DNA of 64,000 nt from Paraspadella gotoi. Taxonomy: Eukaryota; Chaetognatha. The notes under the pieces are model-generated. The model saw only the letters and a program-made list of their open reading frames with translations. It was not told the DNA's origin and searched no databases. Location: positions 15,030,999-15,094,998 of the forward strand of contig CM119266.1 in the NCBI GenBank assembly GCA_051294375.1, given 5' to 3'. This document shows positions 39,300 through 49,608 of the stretch, piece after piece (the stretch's first letter is position 1; every line of letters begins with the position of its first letter). Both the position numbers and the translations under genes were made by a program.

Positions 39300-39592
39300 C
39301 CCGTTTCGCTCTTCATTAAAGTTACCCCACAATAATTAACCAAGTTTCTGCTACATCATTTCCCGGAGAATATTTCCAACTTGTTAATTAACTCGTACGG
39401 GAAGGAGGAGGAGGAGCAGAGAGAGGAGGAAGAGGAGGATTGAAGGAGGAGCGAGAGGAGGAGAGAAAGGAGGAGGATCGGGAATTGAGAACAAAAGTGA
39501 AATGAAAATTCATTCCTTGTCCCGGGCGAGGACTGCGGGGATTACAGCGCATTAATTCACTTTTTTTTGGGGCGAGATTCTACCCAAAAACA

Positions 39593-39685
<93 letters not shown>

Positions 39686-39800
39686 AATCGGTGTCTTTTT
39701 CCCTCTCGACCAGTTCGTAAATTCTCTCTTTTCACTAATTAATTCCGTCTTCCTAATTAAATCGGCAAAGATTGATAGCGCATGTCTGACGTAAAATTTT
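39300..39800. promoter_or_regulatory. Homeodomain-site-rich islands between CT tracts
   Basis: Repeated TAATTA/ATTAAT cores: AATAATTAACC (39,331), TTAATTAACTC (39,383), GCATTAATTC (39,550), ACTAATTAATTCC (39,735) and CTAATTAAATC (39,752). Such density is typical of developmental regulatory DNA, but also arises in AT-rich sequence. Confidence 0.3.
39596..39684. repeat. (CT)n microsatellite
   Basis: Pure CT, about 89 bp. Confidence 0.97.
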
Positions 39801-40208
39801 CGGCCGTTACACGTTTTAAATTTTTTTACGACAATTTTCTTAATTAGAATACTTTATTGTTTTTTCTCTTTAGATGATTGGGTTTAGAATTCTTCAAAAT
39901 ATTTACTATTTACTATACATGTTATAATTGTTTACTACTAAAAAAAATAATTTTTTTTTATATATTTTTACAAAATTAGATTTAATGATCGAGCCAAAAA
40001 AAAAAAAAAATTTCAATTTCGATTACTTGAGTCAGGAGAAAAACTAATCTAAATTCCGGATGTATATGGATTGAAAAAAAGGGGAAAAATCCATTTTAAT
40101 CGTATAAATCTTTTCAGATTTCGAATTATTTTTTCGAAGGTCTTCGTCTCATTCCTTAGTCCTTTTGAAATTTCCGAAAGACACACACGGAGAAAGACAA
40201 AAATGAGA

Positions 40209-40375
40209 NNNNNNNNNNNNNNNNNNNNNNNNNNNNNNNNNNNNNNNNNNNNNNNNNNNNNNNNNNNNNNNNNNNNNNNNNNNNNNNNNNNNNNNNNNNN
40301 NNNNNNNNNNNNNNNNNNNNNNNNNNNNNNNNNNNNNNNNNNNNNNNNNNNNNNNNNNNNNNNNNNNNNNNNNNN
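40209..40375. other. Assembly gap (167 N)
   Basis: Flanked by GAGA sequence. Confidence 1.
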
Positions 40376-40737
40376 GAGAAAAAAAAAGTGAAAAAAAAAG
40401 AGTCAAAATTAATCAGAGAAATTTTCGCGATGAAACAAAACAAAAAGAGCGAGAAAAAAAAACCTGAAAAATTGAAAACAGCAACGAGGGGGTAAACGAA
40501 GAAAAAAAAATCTCTCGAAAATTTTAATGACGAATTTTTCTCGACTTTTTTCCCCCTTTTTTTTCTTTTATTTTCTTAAAAACCCCGCGTTTTTCGTCAT
40601 TAATTTTCCCCAAGATGTCATGTGAGGTCTGCCCCCNNNNNNNNNNNNNNNNNNNNNNNNNGGAGAGACGAGCTGAACTTAACAAATGAAGAAATTTGTA
40701 AATGGCGAAGGAAACGCGCATTAACCCCGACATAACG

Positions 40738-40828
40738 ACGAGAGAGAGAGAGAGAGGAGAGAGAGAGAGGAGAGAGAAGGAGAGAGATGAGAGAGAGAGA
40801 GGATGAGAGAAAGAGAGAGAGAGAGAGA
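40738..40828. repeat. Interrupted (GA)n tract
   Basis: GA with GATG and GGA interruptions. Confidence 0.9.
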
Positions 40829-40979
40829 CGATTACACGAGCAAGGGTAGAATACACCCGAAGCATCTTCGGCTGACGCCTAATTTTCATAATCATACAGA
40901 TAAAACCAGAAACTCTTTTACAAGAATAAATTCGAATTTTTCTTGCTTCCTTTATCGAGGCTAACTTGCCTTCCGGCGC

Positions 40980-41056
40980 TTCTCTCATCTCTTCCTCTCT
41001 CTTCTCTCTCTCTCTTCTTCTCTTCTCTCTTCTCTCTTCTTCTCTCTCTCTCTTCT
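40980..41056. repeat. Interrupted (CT)n tract
   Basis: CT with TCAT and TTCT interruptions, 150 bp after a GA tract of opposite orientation. Confidence 0.9.
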
Positions 41057-41277
41057 CAATTTTAACCATTGTTTCCCGTTGTTTTTTCCGCGTTCGATAT
41101 TGGCGCCGCTTCTTCCACGCCCCCCCCCCCACATTTTTGGAAATGCTCAACCGAACTTCTTATTGATCATTCGTTCTCGTAAAATCCAAAGCAGGAATTT
41201 TCTCCTACGCGTAAGAATAAACAAACGGGAGAGTTTTGCAGTTGCAGTTTTAGGCCATAGGCTTGTGTGCGAATGCG

Positions 41278-41290
41278 AGATAGAGAGAGA

Positions 41291-41346
<56 letters not shown>

Positions 41347-41378
41347 GAAGAGAGAGAGAGGAGAAGAGAGAGAGGGGG
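41278..41378. repeat. (GA)n microsatellite
   Basis: Imperfect GA tract ending in an eight- to nine-G run. Confidence 0.95.
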
Positions 41379-42719
41379 GGGGTTGTGAAATACTTCTCGA
41401 ACTCTCCGAAACTATCATGTCGCCGAAAATTTTCGAAGCAGACTTTAAAAAAATGTGGTTCGGGGAAAAAATTAACGCGTCTCCTGGGGAAACGACGACG
41501 ACAACGAATGACGACGGACGAAAACGACGACAACGACGAAAGAGGAAGCTGACGCCTCGAAAATTGGACAGCGACGCGAACGAAATCGCGACCTCTTTAA
41601 TCTCTCGTAACGCCGGGCCCTGTGTACGCCACATGTGCGTTTGACGTTAAACGCGCGGGTTGAGTTCAATGCCGCGTTTAGCGCTAAAAACGAAGCGCGC
41701 CAATCGGGCGGTAACGCACATCGAAATAAAGAATTAATGGCCACCGCTTCGGCGCCGGAGTTTTCCTTTCTTTCCTAATTCCTGGCGGTGGTGGTTTGTG
41801 GTGGTGGTGAGGGTGGTGGATGGTGATGATGGTGAATGGTGGCGGAGTTCGTTTCGGTTTTGAAAGCCGAAAGAGATAGAGAGTGAAATAAAATTTGTAG
41901 TCTCGGATTCGATTAAGTCCGACGAATCTGACCTACTTTCCTCATTTTTCTTTCTTTCTCTTTTTTTTTCTATTTTTCTCGTCGTTTTGTCCTTTTTTTT
42001 TTTTAAATTTGGCGTTTTCGGTTTTGGTTCCGGATTTATTTTTCCATCAAATTTTTTTTTTCCTTTTCAATATTTTTCCTTTTTTTTTTTTGGTTGCGCG
42101 AGTTGCGACGAAGAACAAAAGCAGGACAAAACGAGGCAACGGAGGACAAGCGACATTAACCGGAAACACCGACAGCGATGATAATTGTAACGACAACGAA
42201 ATCTGGCCAACAGTCGCGGCAGTGATCACTCGACGAGAATAAACAAACGTTAGACATCCACAGTGAAAGCGGGAACGACGAATGACGGACGAAACGACGA
42301 CGGACACGATGGCGACGACGTTGACGCCGTTACTAACGAACGCAAAAGACGGTAACGATTCCCGGTTCCTTTTCACGCATACACACCCACAACACAGCTC
42401 CTTCGCGAATCCACACACAAAGGGAAAAAGTCGAATAAAAAAATTACAAACCGATGAATTGATTTCGCGTTAACCCTCCTTTCGTCGTCGTCGTCGACGA
42501 ATGAAAAAAAAATTGAAGAGAGAAAATTGGAAAAATTGCAAAATTGCAGGCTTACTCGAATTTCGTCTCTCTCTCTCTCTCGTTTTCTATCTTTCTCTTT
42601 TTTTATCAAGTTCTAGGACTTAAAATCCTTTTTTCCCTTCGCTTTAACCCCGGCCCATCACTTTTAGGAAGGAAATCTCTCTCACTCTCCTCAATCTCAC
42701 TCACTCACTCTCTCTCTCT

Positions 42720-43000
42720 CTCTCCTCCTTCTCTCTCTCCTCTCTCTCTCCTCTCTCTCTCTCTCTCCTCCCCCTTCCCTCCCCCTCCGTCTCCCCTCCC
42801 CTCCCCACCCTCCCTCTCCCCTCCTCCTCCATACTCCCCCCCTCCCTCACCCCTCCCCTCTCCCCCCCCTCCTCCCCCCCCATCCCCCCCCCCCGTCACT
42901 CCCCACTCTCCCCCTCCCGCCCCGCCCTCTCCCTCCCCACTCCCGACCCACCCTCATCCCCCCCTTCGCCCCTCCCACCTCCCCCCGCCTCTTCTCTCTC
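42720..43000. repeat. C-rich polypyrimidine tract
   Basis: About 280 bp of nearly pure C and T, with many CCCC runs of four to ten. The complementary strand has many G runs and could form G-quadruplexes; the C strand could form i-motifs. Long proline-rich frames across it are not genes. Confidence 0.9.
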
Positions 43001-43294
43001 CTCTCTCTCGGTCCCTTCTGGGCAAAAAGAAGCGGCGGCCAATTACTTTTTTTCGCTTCACACGCGCTTCCAAAAAATGGCTCAGCGGAGGTCGCTTTTT
43101 ACGATGCCCCTCCTCGGCGCTTTCCCCTCCCCCCTCCTCATCCTCTTTAGCTTTCCCTTTCCTTTCTTTTTTTTTTTTCTTTTCTATTCCATTTCTTTTC
43201 CCTTTTTTTATTTTTTTCCTCTAATCATCCTTTTCCCCTTTTTTTGTTTTCTCTTTCTAATATATGAAATGTGGTAGCACACCAATAGAAAAAT

Positions 43295-43420
43295 TATTCA
43301 TTATTTATAAAATAAGCTATCTTGTCCTGACCTTTGGAACAGGCTTTGTGGTGGTTTAAGGCCTCAATCACTCTTACAAGAATATATCACATCGCTGTTC
43401 CGCTGCAAGCTTTATGTTAT
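43295..43420 (-). repeat. Dispersed repeat, copy 2 (inverted relative to copy 1)
   Basis: The reverse complement aligns to 12,735-12,852 with the same block order and scattered differences. It lies next to the end of recognisable zfh2 sequence. Confidence 0.65.
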
Positions 43421-43990
43421 TATTATCATTTATGTTCCATTTAATTTTTCTCATATTTTGCTCCTTTTCTTCCCTTCTTTCTCCTCCCACTCTCTGTCTC
43501 TCACACATCCAAAGTCAAGGGTTTAAGTAAAAAGCAAACCAAAGACATTTTTTTTTCCTTCGCCTTCAAAACAGAAACCGAACGGCCCGACAATGCGTAC
43601 AGCACGCAATGCTAAAGATGCGTTACAGCAGCGATGCTAACGATGCAGCCGGTGACCGAGGCTAGTGATGAAACTGTTAACAGTAGATGCATGTAAAAAA
43701 TGGACCGAAAGAAGAATGCAAAGAATTCCGAGTTTAAAACAGAAACCAATTACTGTGTGAAGTGCTGAAAGACGGGAATGAACGATAAATGAATGATCAA
43801 TACCGGCAAATTTTTTCACACAAACAACTTTTCAAAGTCAGAATCAACACGGAACAATACAACCGCCATTGACACTCACCAAAAATCATGCAAAAAAACA
43901 GACGCTTTCCTTTCTCGATAAGAAAAAAATGACGGAATTTAACGAGGAAAAAAAGAAACTGGTTAAAGGAAGATTTCGAAATGGCGTGAC
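43421..43990. other. Stretch between zfh2 exon 8 and the dispersed repeat
   Basis: No further zinc-finger or homeodomain coding seen on the minus strand. Confidence 0.55.
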
Positions 43991-44223
43991 CTGACCGGAA
44001 TCGTCGAAGGCAATTCCTCGTTTGTTCCCCTGCACTCTTTGACTGAAAATCTCTCCGTGGATGTCGTCGTCGCTGTGGACGTTTTGGCCTCCTCCAGCTG
44101 CATCTCTGCCCGGAACAGCGACTCGTTGCGCTGAAGCTGAGGCTGCGGACGTGTTGGAATGAGACTTCAGCTTGGCTTTGGTCGAGTATGTTCACAGCGC
44201 GCAGTGATAGTAACGACTCCTCG
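43991..44223 (-). CDS. zfh2: zfh2/ZFHX-like gene, left copy, exon 8 with C2H2 finger (frameshifted)
   Basis: Starts after acceptor CTCTTCCAG. The block reads YYHCALCTYSTKAKL, then a broken stretch, then QHVRSL and a QRNESLFRAEMQLEE helix, then an acidic DDDIHGEIFSVKEC segment. In ZFHX proteins this finger and acidic segment follow exon 7. The donor is GGTCAG|GTCACG. No further exon of this gene is recognised below this point, so the homeodomain part is missing from the window. Confidence 0.78.
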
Positions 44224-44440
44224 CTGGAAGAGGAGGGAGGCAATAAAATTGTTAAATATTATCATCTACAATGCTTGCCGTTGCCTTGCCTATCTTTTCT
44301 TAGTTCCATTTTTTGAGTCATTATTAGTACTTGTATACTTGGTAATTTTTCTAATAAGTCGTTCACTATATTCTTCCTATTTTTTTTCTCAATCCTCGCA
44401 AATATCTATTCTTTTGTCTTTATAATCTTCCAAAAACAAC

Positions 44441-44697
44441 CTGTTGACGAGCGACTCGCTGGACTGCCGATGCCGGAAAGAGTTTGGCCGTTGCTTCGTG
44501 TCGCGCGTTGGTCCGCATGGAGCTCAGTTTAATGTACGTTGGTGTAGTTAATCGCAGGCGTTTGCACTTGACTTGCAACGGGGTTCGAACAGAGCGGGAG
44601 TATCTTGAGGCGGCCACTCGTTTGGACTTGTTGCCGCTACGCGATGTGTTCACCAGCTCAGAGACGTTGAAGTGGCTGTCCCGTCTTGCAAGTGGAG
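44441..44697 (-). CDS. zfh2: zfh2/ZFHX-like gene, left copy, exon 7 with C2H2 finger (frameshifted)
   Basis: Starts after acceptor TTAAACAG. It opens with QLHCKT-like codons that complete the finger begun in exon 6, as in ZFHX proteins. It then shows a GNKSNEWRLK segment and the finger VKCNACDYYTN, with the helix ending TNARHEATAKLFRH, in shifting frames. The donor is CAACAG|GTTGTT at 44,441. Order, spacing and residues all follow the family layout. Confidence 0.8.
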
Positions 44698-44835
44698 CTG
44701 TTTAAGAGGGAAGTGCCGGTTGCAGTTAGTAGAATGAAGGGTTTGGTCACTTTGTGATTTAACTCACTGAAATGTCTCAAACATTGGTTGACAGAGTGAG
44801 CAAGCGAGCCATATCAATACGGTAAATCATTCTAC

Positions 44836-45054
44836 CTGGAAATTTGGCTCTGAGAGTTTGTCTTGTATTTGCAGAGAATTGCAGTGTAGTTTTCCCTCCG
44901 TTGACGGTGAGATTCTCGTGTTCGTTGTGGCCCATCGATCGAGAGACATGGTGTTGATGCAGGACGTCCACGCTGTTCGCTTGCTCGAACAGGTTGCCAT
45001 ATGCAGCAGTGAACACTTGGCCGGTTTCGTTTTTGTTGTTGCTCGACGAAGTCG
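44836..45054 (-). CDS. zfh2: zfh2/ZFHX-like gene, left copy, exon 6 with degenerate finger pair (frameshifted)
   Basis: In two frames this block reads a segment with DVLHQH, then NEHENLTVNGG, then a finger beginning Y-x-C-x-L-C-x-Y-K-T-x-L-R and ending NFQ. It corresponds to the ZFHX finger pair that precedes the LHCKTDKH helix. The donor is CCAG|GTAGAA at 44,836. The acceptor is taken as GGTGCAG near 45,055, with an alternative a few bases upstream. Two or more single-base shifts are needed. Confidence 0.7.
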
Positions 45055-45132
45055 CTGCACCTTAAGTGTAAATGAATATTTTATTTCTTTATATGCTAAT
45101 AAAATGGAATAAATAATTTATCGTCGATTAAC

Positions 45133-45685
45133 TGGAACAAGCAGCTTTCAGAGGCAAACAAGTCCGCCGGCAGTCGGGTAGCGTCGTAAGCCCTCGAGCC
45201 AGGTCGCGCTGAGAATCCATGGGGGCGTCGGCGGCCGCGTGGGGCGAGCTCAGAGCCCGGGGACCCGCGCTGAGTGGCTCAGGCGACGAGGAACGTTCCG
45301 GGGCTGCCCGTGGCTGTTGTTGTTGCTGAAGCTGCTGCAATGTGGTGTTGCTGCAAGCTGAATCTGTTTGCTGGTTGGAGCTGCTGCATCGAAGAAGCGC
45401 TTGGGCCTGGTTGTAGGCGGCCATTCGGCAAAGGCCGGGTTACTGGATCTCATGGGAACGCCCAAAGGCCGCCGCGGCCAAGCATCGGGTTCAAACAATG
45501 GGCTCGCGGGCATGAAGGGTTCAATTTGAAAGACCCTCCTGCAAGTTGCTTGAGTTCTGCTGAAGCACCATACATGTTGTGGGTGTGCTTCTTCCGATGT
45601 CATTGGATGCGAAGGGTTTCGAGCCACGTTCCCGTTTCGTAGTTGCAAAAAGACGTCAAGCGCCAGGTCGGTTTGGGTTTTTGTT
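45133..45685 (-). CDS. zfh2: zfh2/ZFHX-like gene, left copy, exon 5 with C2H2 finger (frameshifted)
   Basis: Starts after acceptor TTCTAACAG (complement of 45,686-45,694). Read across three frames, the first 120 bases give the family segment CDVCNYETNVARNLRIHM followed by TSEKHTHNM and a Gln-rich VLQQNSSNLQ. In ZFHX proteins this is the finger after the exon 3 block. Extra bases in T and G runs (the six-T run near 45,645, GGG near 45,625) break the frame. The remainder is Pro/Ser/Gln-rich, with a short poly-Gln near 45,320. The 3' border near 45,133 is uncertain because a donor GT is only visible as CCA|GTTAAT. Confidence 0.78.
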
Positions 45686-45809
45686 CTGTTAGAAGAAGTC
45701 AGAAGGTATTTAAAATTTATTTTTTATGAAGGATTTTTAAGTTAAAAGTTTATCAAGAGTAAATTAAGAACTAATAGATTGCGTTTAAGCAACAGATTTC
45801 TTCCTTTAC

Positions 45810-45951
45810 CTGTTGTCGCCTGGCGGCTTTTTCCGGCGGCGGCGTTTCCGGTTCCATTGTTCAACGCCGGATTGTTCGTTTCGGCGCCCCGGCGCCCTGT
45901 TGCGGGAGCGGCGTCCACAGGGCTCAAGTCGTGACCTCCGTTTTGCAGTTC
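45810..45951 (-). CDS. zfh2: zfh2/ZFHX-like gene, left copy, exon 4 (linker)
   Basis: A 142-bp exon in the left copy with clean borders: acceptor CTAACAG (complement of 45,952-45,958) and donor CAACAG|GTAAAG. It is open in one frame and starts ELQNGG, the sequence expected directly after the KHINNVQ end of exon 3 in ZFHX proteins. The rest is Ala/Asn/Gly-rich and ends with a basic GKSRQATT. This is the only left-arm exon without an obvious frameshift. The matching right-arm exon lies beyond the window. Confidence 0.75.
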
Positions 45952-47000
45952 CTGTTAGACGGATTTATACTTTTTTGTCTTTCGGTAATAAATTGTATTT
46001 TTTTCCCTTTTCTTATTTGGTCATTTATCTAGTTTGGATTATAATTAATTTTGCTAAAAGAATAATTGGCGTTTTTCAAATTAATTCTCTTTAAACATGT
46101 AGTAAATAAATTAAGAAAGAATATATGATACTTCTATTCAATCATTCGTTAGTTCTATGCTGATATTTCACTTTATTAATTCCTTTTTTTTCTTATTTTC
46201 TGTTTTTATTTTTATTCATTTTGTTGTAATTGTAGTTTTATTTAAATATAGTTATAAAATTATCATTACATTATCAAATTATTATTTGTGTTATTATTTA
46301 ATAAAAATTTCCAACTTATTTAAAAACGATAAATAAGGAAAATTCAATTTTTTTTTGTAAACTCTACCACGCACGTGAAAATAATGAAGACGATCAAAGT
46401 CGGAATAAAGAAAGAAAAAAAAAGAAATAAAGAAAAAAAAAGATAAAAAGGAAAGAAAGGGGGAAGAGTGGAAACGAAACAAAGTTGGAAGAGGAAAGAG
46501 GAAGAGAAAAAGAAGAAAGAAAAACGAGTTTAAAACCTCAGAAATGTTTTTTACCCCCGCGAAACCCTGACGAAACTATTACGGTCGAGATCGCGGCAGT
46601 AACAGGTCGTCCGTCGTCGTAGTCGTCGTCGTCGGTCGTGCATCGTCGGTCCGGTGAAAACACTTTCGAACGATAGACGCTCGAAAAAAAACAAATTGGC
46701 GGCAAGGAAAAAAAAAGAGATTGACGCTCGGAAGATCTGTGACAAGATGTAGATCGACGGAAGCGAAAGATAGGAGCACGACAACCAGACGGGACGACGA
46801 CGACGACGACGACGACGACGAATCAGATGATGACCTTTTGTCGCAGACGGATGACGACGTCGACGACAAAGCAAAGCGACGAAATATAAGCGACAACATA
46901 CGCAAATTATTATTATTATTATTATTGTTATTATAATTTTATTATTATTATAATTATTATTATTATTATTATTTTATATTATTATTAATTATTATTATTA

Positions 47001-47050
<50 letters not shown>

Positions 47051-47190
47051 ATTATTACATGCTGTACTAAATTCTAGTCCATCAGAGTAGTATTTTTTTT
47101 TCGTTTTTAAACAAACTATTTTCTTGAAAATAAATAGGGAAAATATTTCAAGAATAATTTTTGTATACATAACAAAAATATAAACTCCGC
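45952..47190 (-). other. Intron 3 of left zfh2 copy
   Basis: AT-rich intron with a (TTA)n block (46,905-47,060), a CGA triplet block (46,797-46,820) and A-rich purine runs (46,400-46,530). No coding sequence is seen. The right arm does not extend far enough to compare. Confidence 0.65.
46905..47060. repeat. (ATT)n microsatellite
   Basis: About 155 bp of nearly pure TTA/ATT units, interrupted by single-base slips such as TTTTATT. Confidence 0.95.
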
Positions 47191-48468
47191 CTGCACGTTG
47201 TTTGATGTGCTTGTCGGACTGCATGTGAATGGAGAGATTGCCCTTGGTCGTGGTGGAGGTAATTGCGATGTCACAACAACCGGTAATGGCTTTTGTAGTC
47301 CACAGTGTAGGCCTCGCCCTGGCCAGTTTTTTGGAATGTGCTTGGTCCGAGCGAAGGCAATAGACGCATTGGGAGTCCGTTCTCTCTCCGGATGCTTCTT
47401 CTCCTTCATGTGGATTTCCCAGCGTCTCCTGGTATTTTGTAGTGCAGTTGCACTTGGGACACTAAAGCGATCTTGGCAGCTGTTCAGCGAGTGCATCATG
47501 GGAATGCCAGGCGGGAGGCCGACCCGTGCAGCTTGCGGCGCTGGCGGCAGCGGCCGCCGGGGCCAGCGGCCCGAGGATCAAATATCAAATTTAGGACAAT
47601 CGACGCCCGAGGGTTTCCCTTCGGGGTGAAACGGAGCAGGCCCAGGTGAGGCAGCGAGAACGGCAGCGACGGGGCGCACGCGCGCGAGGGACCAACGACC
47701 CCGCTGAAGGATGGGAGTGGCGGCGGCCCGCGCGCCGCCGCCTCCTCGCACCGGAAATTCGTTGAAAGTTAGAGTCGTAAGGTTGACGCGCGTTTGAAAG
47801 AGACGCCTCCCTCGAGGCGTCGGCCGGCGACGCGACGAGGGCGCCGCCCTCCGACGTCGACCGCCATCCGTCGTCCGCGGCGTGGTTCATTCCCGCATAC
47901 TTGCGAAGCGGCGGCCGCGGAAGCGCGGTGGGCGGGGCAACGAGCGGTCCGGCCGACGCGGCGAGCTGGAAAAAGAGTCGCTCACGGGTTGTTGTTGTTG
48001 TTTCCGTGACGGCGCTGCTGCTGGCTGATGCGCTAGAAGACAAAACAGAGGAGGATAAAGGCTAAGCCGCCCCTTGACGACGGCTTCGCCCGACGAAGCA
48101 ATGCTAGCTAAAGGGGAAGATGAAAGTGACGCTACTACTCAGACTAGATAAAGATCATTGTTGACGAGGCTGCTACTACCGCTACGCTCCGCTAAACGCT
48201 ACTACAGTCCGAAGAGGAGTTATCCTTTAGCACCGGAGGGCGCGACCGCCCGAGATGCCGAGCGCCTTGACCGTCGACGGCCCGTCGGGGCGGCGAGGGG
48301 GGAGCTAGACTACTGGGGCGGGAGGCCGGATTCTCTTTGGCGAGGTTGAAAGCGACGGGGCGAGTAGGCGGAATCGGCGGTGGAAGGGCCGAAGCCGTGA
48401 GTCGGGCGTCGGGAAGCGGAGGCCGGGGAAAAAAAAAACAGAGGCGGGCCCTGGCGAGAGTCGCGTCC
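47191..48468 (-). CDS. zfh2: zfh2/ZFHX-like gene, left copy, exon 3 with zinc-finger block (frameshifted)
   Basis: The upstream part mirrors right exon 3 (Ser/Ala-rich linker, then the HPEGKPSGVDCPKC motif near 47,590-47,630). The left arm then continues past the point where the right copy leaves the window. In shifting frames it shows the rest of the conserved ZFHX finger block: MMHSLNSC and a CPKCNWHY-type finger near 47,420-47,500, a helix with IHMKEKHPE (47,400), a CVYC pair (47,345), and a finger with TTTKGNLSIHMQSDKH near 47,200-47,260. The exon ends after the codons for NNVQ at 47,191. The next bases read GC, so this is either a GC donor or a one-base error. At least five frame changes are needed. 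Confidence 0.85.
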
Positions 48469-48732
48469 CTGTAGCCATAATAAAATATATCTCTTTTATG
48501 TCTTTTTCGATATTATCTTTGCCTTCGCACACTTATAAAATAATCGTTATGCATTAAGTGAAACGGGAAATATTAATGATCCCGGCAACCTCAATTATGA
48601 TATCTGTTGATATTATTTTAGCTTATTTTTAAAAAGGGCTACTTTGTTTTGGTTTGAATATATTTTTTAGTTTTTTTACCCAATCAAATACAAAGTTTTT
48701 TTTTTAAATTAAGTATATATATATTATAGTAT

Positions 48733-48980
48733 TGTGGCGGTATATTCACACCGCTCACGTCCACATCCTCAGCCAATCCATTGGCTTCAGAGCGGGGAAC
48801 ACACCATCCCAGGCGTAGTGTTCCATCACAGTCCTAACGACTTCCTCTGCGTTGGCAAGCGAGACCGTCCTAGGGTAACCGCGCCAGTGACTGAGGCGTC
48901 ACTGAGGGTCGGAAGCCCCAAAAGCCAACAGTGAGATGCCCCATCCCAATGGGCATCACAGGCAACCCGCTGTTTGCCCA
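48733..48980. repeat. LTR 1 of TRIM-like element
   Basis: About 248 bp. It contains two short inverted repeats: CAGTGAC/GTCACTG with a 6-base loop, and GATGCCC/GGGCATC with an 8-9 base loop. Both recur in LTR2. It differs from LTR2 by scattered substitutions and indels, mostly in the first 110 bases. Confidence 0.85.
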
Positions 48981-49020
48981 TAAGTGGTGAGCCCTACTAT
49001 CGAACACCGCAACCTTCTCA

Positions 49021-49120
49021 GGGTACGCACGACAAACGCCTATGCCCTGCCGACATTCGGGTTACGCTACGACAAACGCCTTATGCCCCTGGGGTACGCT
49101 ACGACAAACGCCTATGCCCC
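49021..49120. repeat. Three ~30-bp tandem units inside the TRIM-like element
   Basis: Units at 49,021, 49,060 and 49,091 share the core GGGTACGCTACGACAAACGC followed by CTATGCCC. They make up much of the element interior. Confidence 0.75.
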
Positions 49121-49216
49121 CACAACTCGCGCTCTCTCTCTCTCTCCCCGTATGGAACATTCTTGTCAGACCCTCTCAGGCTTGAGGAACTGAGTGATGT
49201 CTTGGCCCGGGGATCC

Positions 49217-49461
49217 TGTGGCGGTATATTCATACCGCCTCACGTCCACCATCCGTCAGCCAAATCATGTCAGAGGGGGAACACACCATCCCAGGCGTAG
49301 TGTTCATCCACATCTAACGACTTCCCTCTGCGTTGGCAAGCGCGACCGGTCCTAGGGTAACCGCGCCAGTGACTGAGGCGTCACTGAGGGTCGGAAGCCC
49401 CCAAAGCCAACAGTGAGATGCCCCATCCCAATGGGCATCACAGGCAACCCGGCTGTTGCCA
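49217..49461. repeat. LTR 2 of TRIM-like element
   Basis: About 245 bp and nearly identical to LTR1 over its last 140 bases. Its 5' end forms a perfect hairpin, GGCGGTAT-ATTC-ATACCGCC; the LTR1 equivalent has a mismatch. Confidence 0.85.
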
Positions 49462-49608
49462 TAGTATCAAATAAAATTTGACGAGACCAATAATAATTTC
49501 CGATCAGCATTACTTTGTTCACAATTCTTCACTTTCCACACTGAATCCCCTTTCCACCGACCAAAAAAACAACCATGCTTCAGCGCTTCACCCACCCACC
49601 ACAACTAC

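Larger units (their letters stand above)
48733..49461. mobile_element. TRIM-like non-coding LTR retroelement (729 bp)
   Basis: Two direct repeats of ~247 bp flank a ~236-bp interior too short to code for any retroelement protein. Each repeat starts TGTGGCGG and ends with CCA, so the element has canonical TG...CA ends. The hexamer TAGTAT occurs directly on both sides (48,727-48,732 and 49,462-49,467) and once in the uninterrupted right arm. This gives a target-site duplication of 5-6 bp and a known empty site. TGGTGAGCCC begins 4 bases after LTR1 and could serve as a primer binding site, but the matching tRNA was not identified. No clear purine tract precedes LTR2. Such elements move only with enzymes from full-length relatives. 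Insertion orientation is unknown. Confidence 0.85.
48469..49608 (-). other. Intron 2 of left zfh2 copy, carrying a TRIM-like insertion
   Basis: The mirror of right intron 2, but about 730 bp longer because of the element at 48,733-49,461. The flanks on both sides match the right arm closely. The acceptor is CTACAG (complement of 48,469-48,474). Confidence 0.85.

Noticed and set aside
42544-43224. Proline-rich protein
   Set aside because: It is the C-rich tract, and the frame begins inside a CT repeat.
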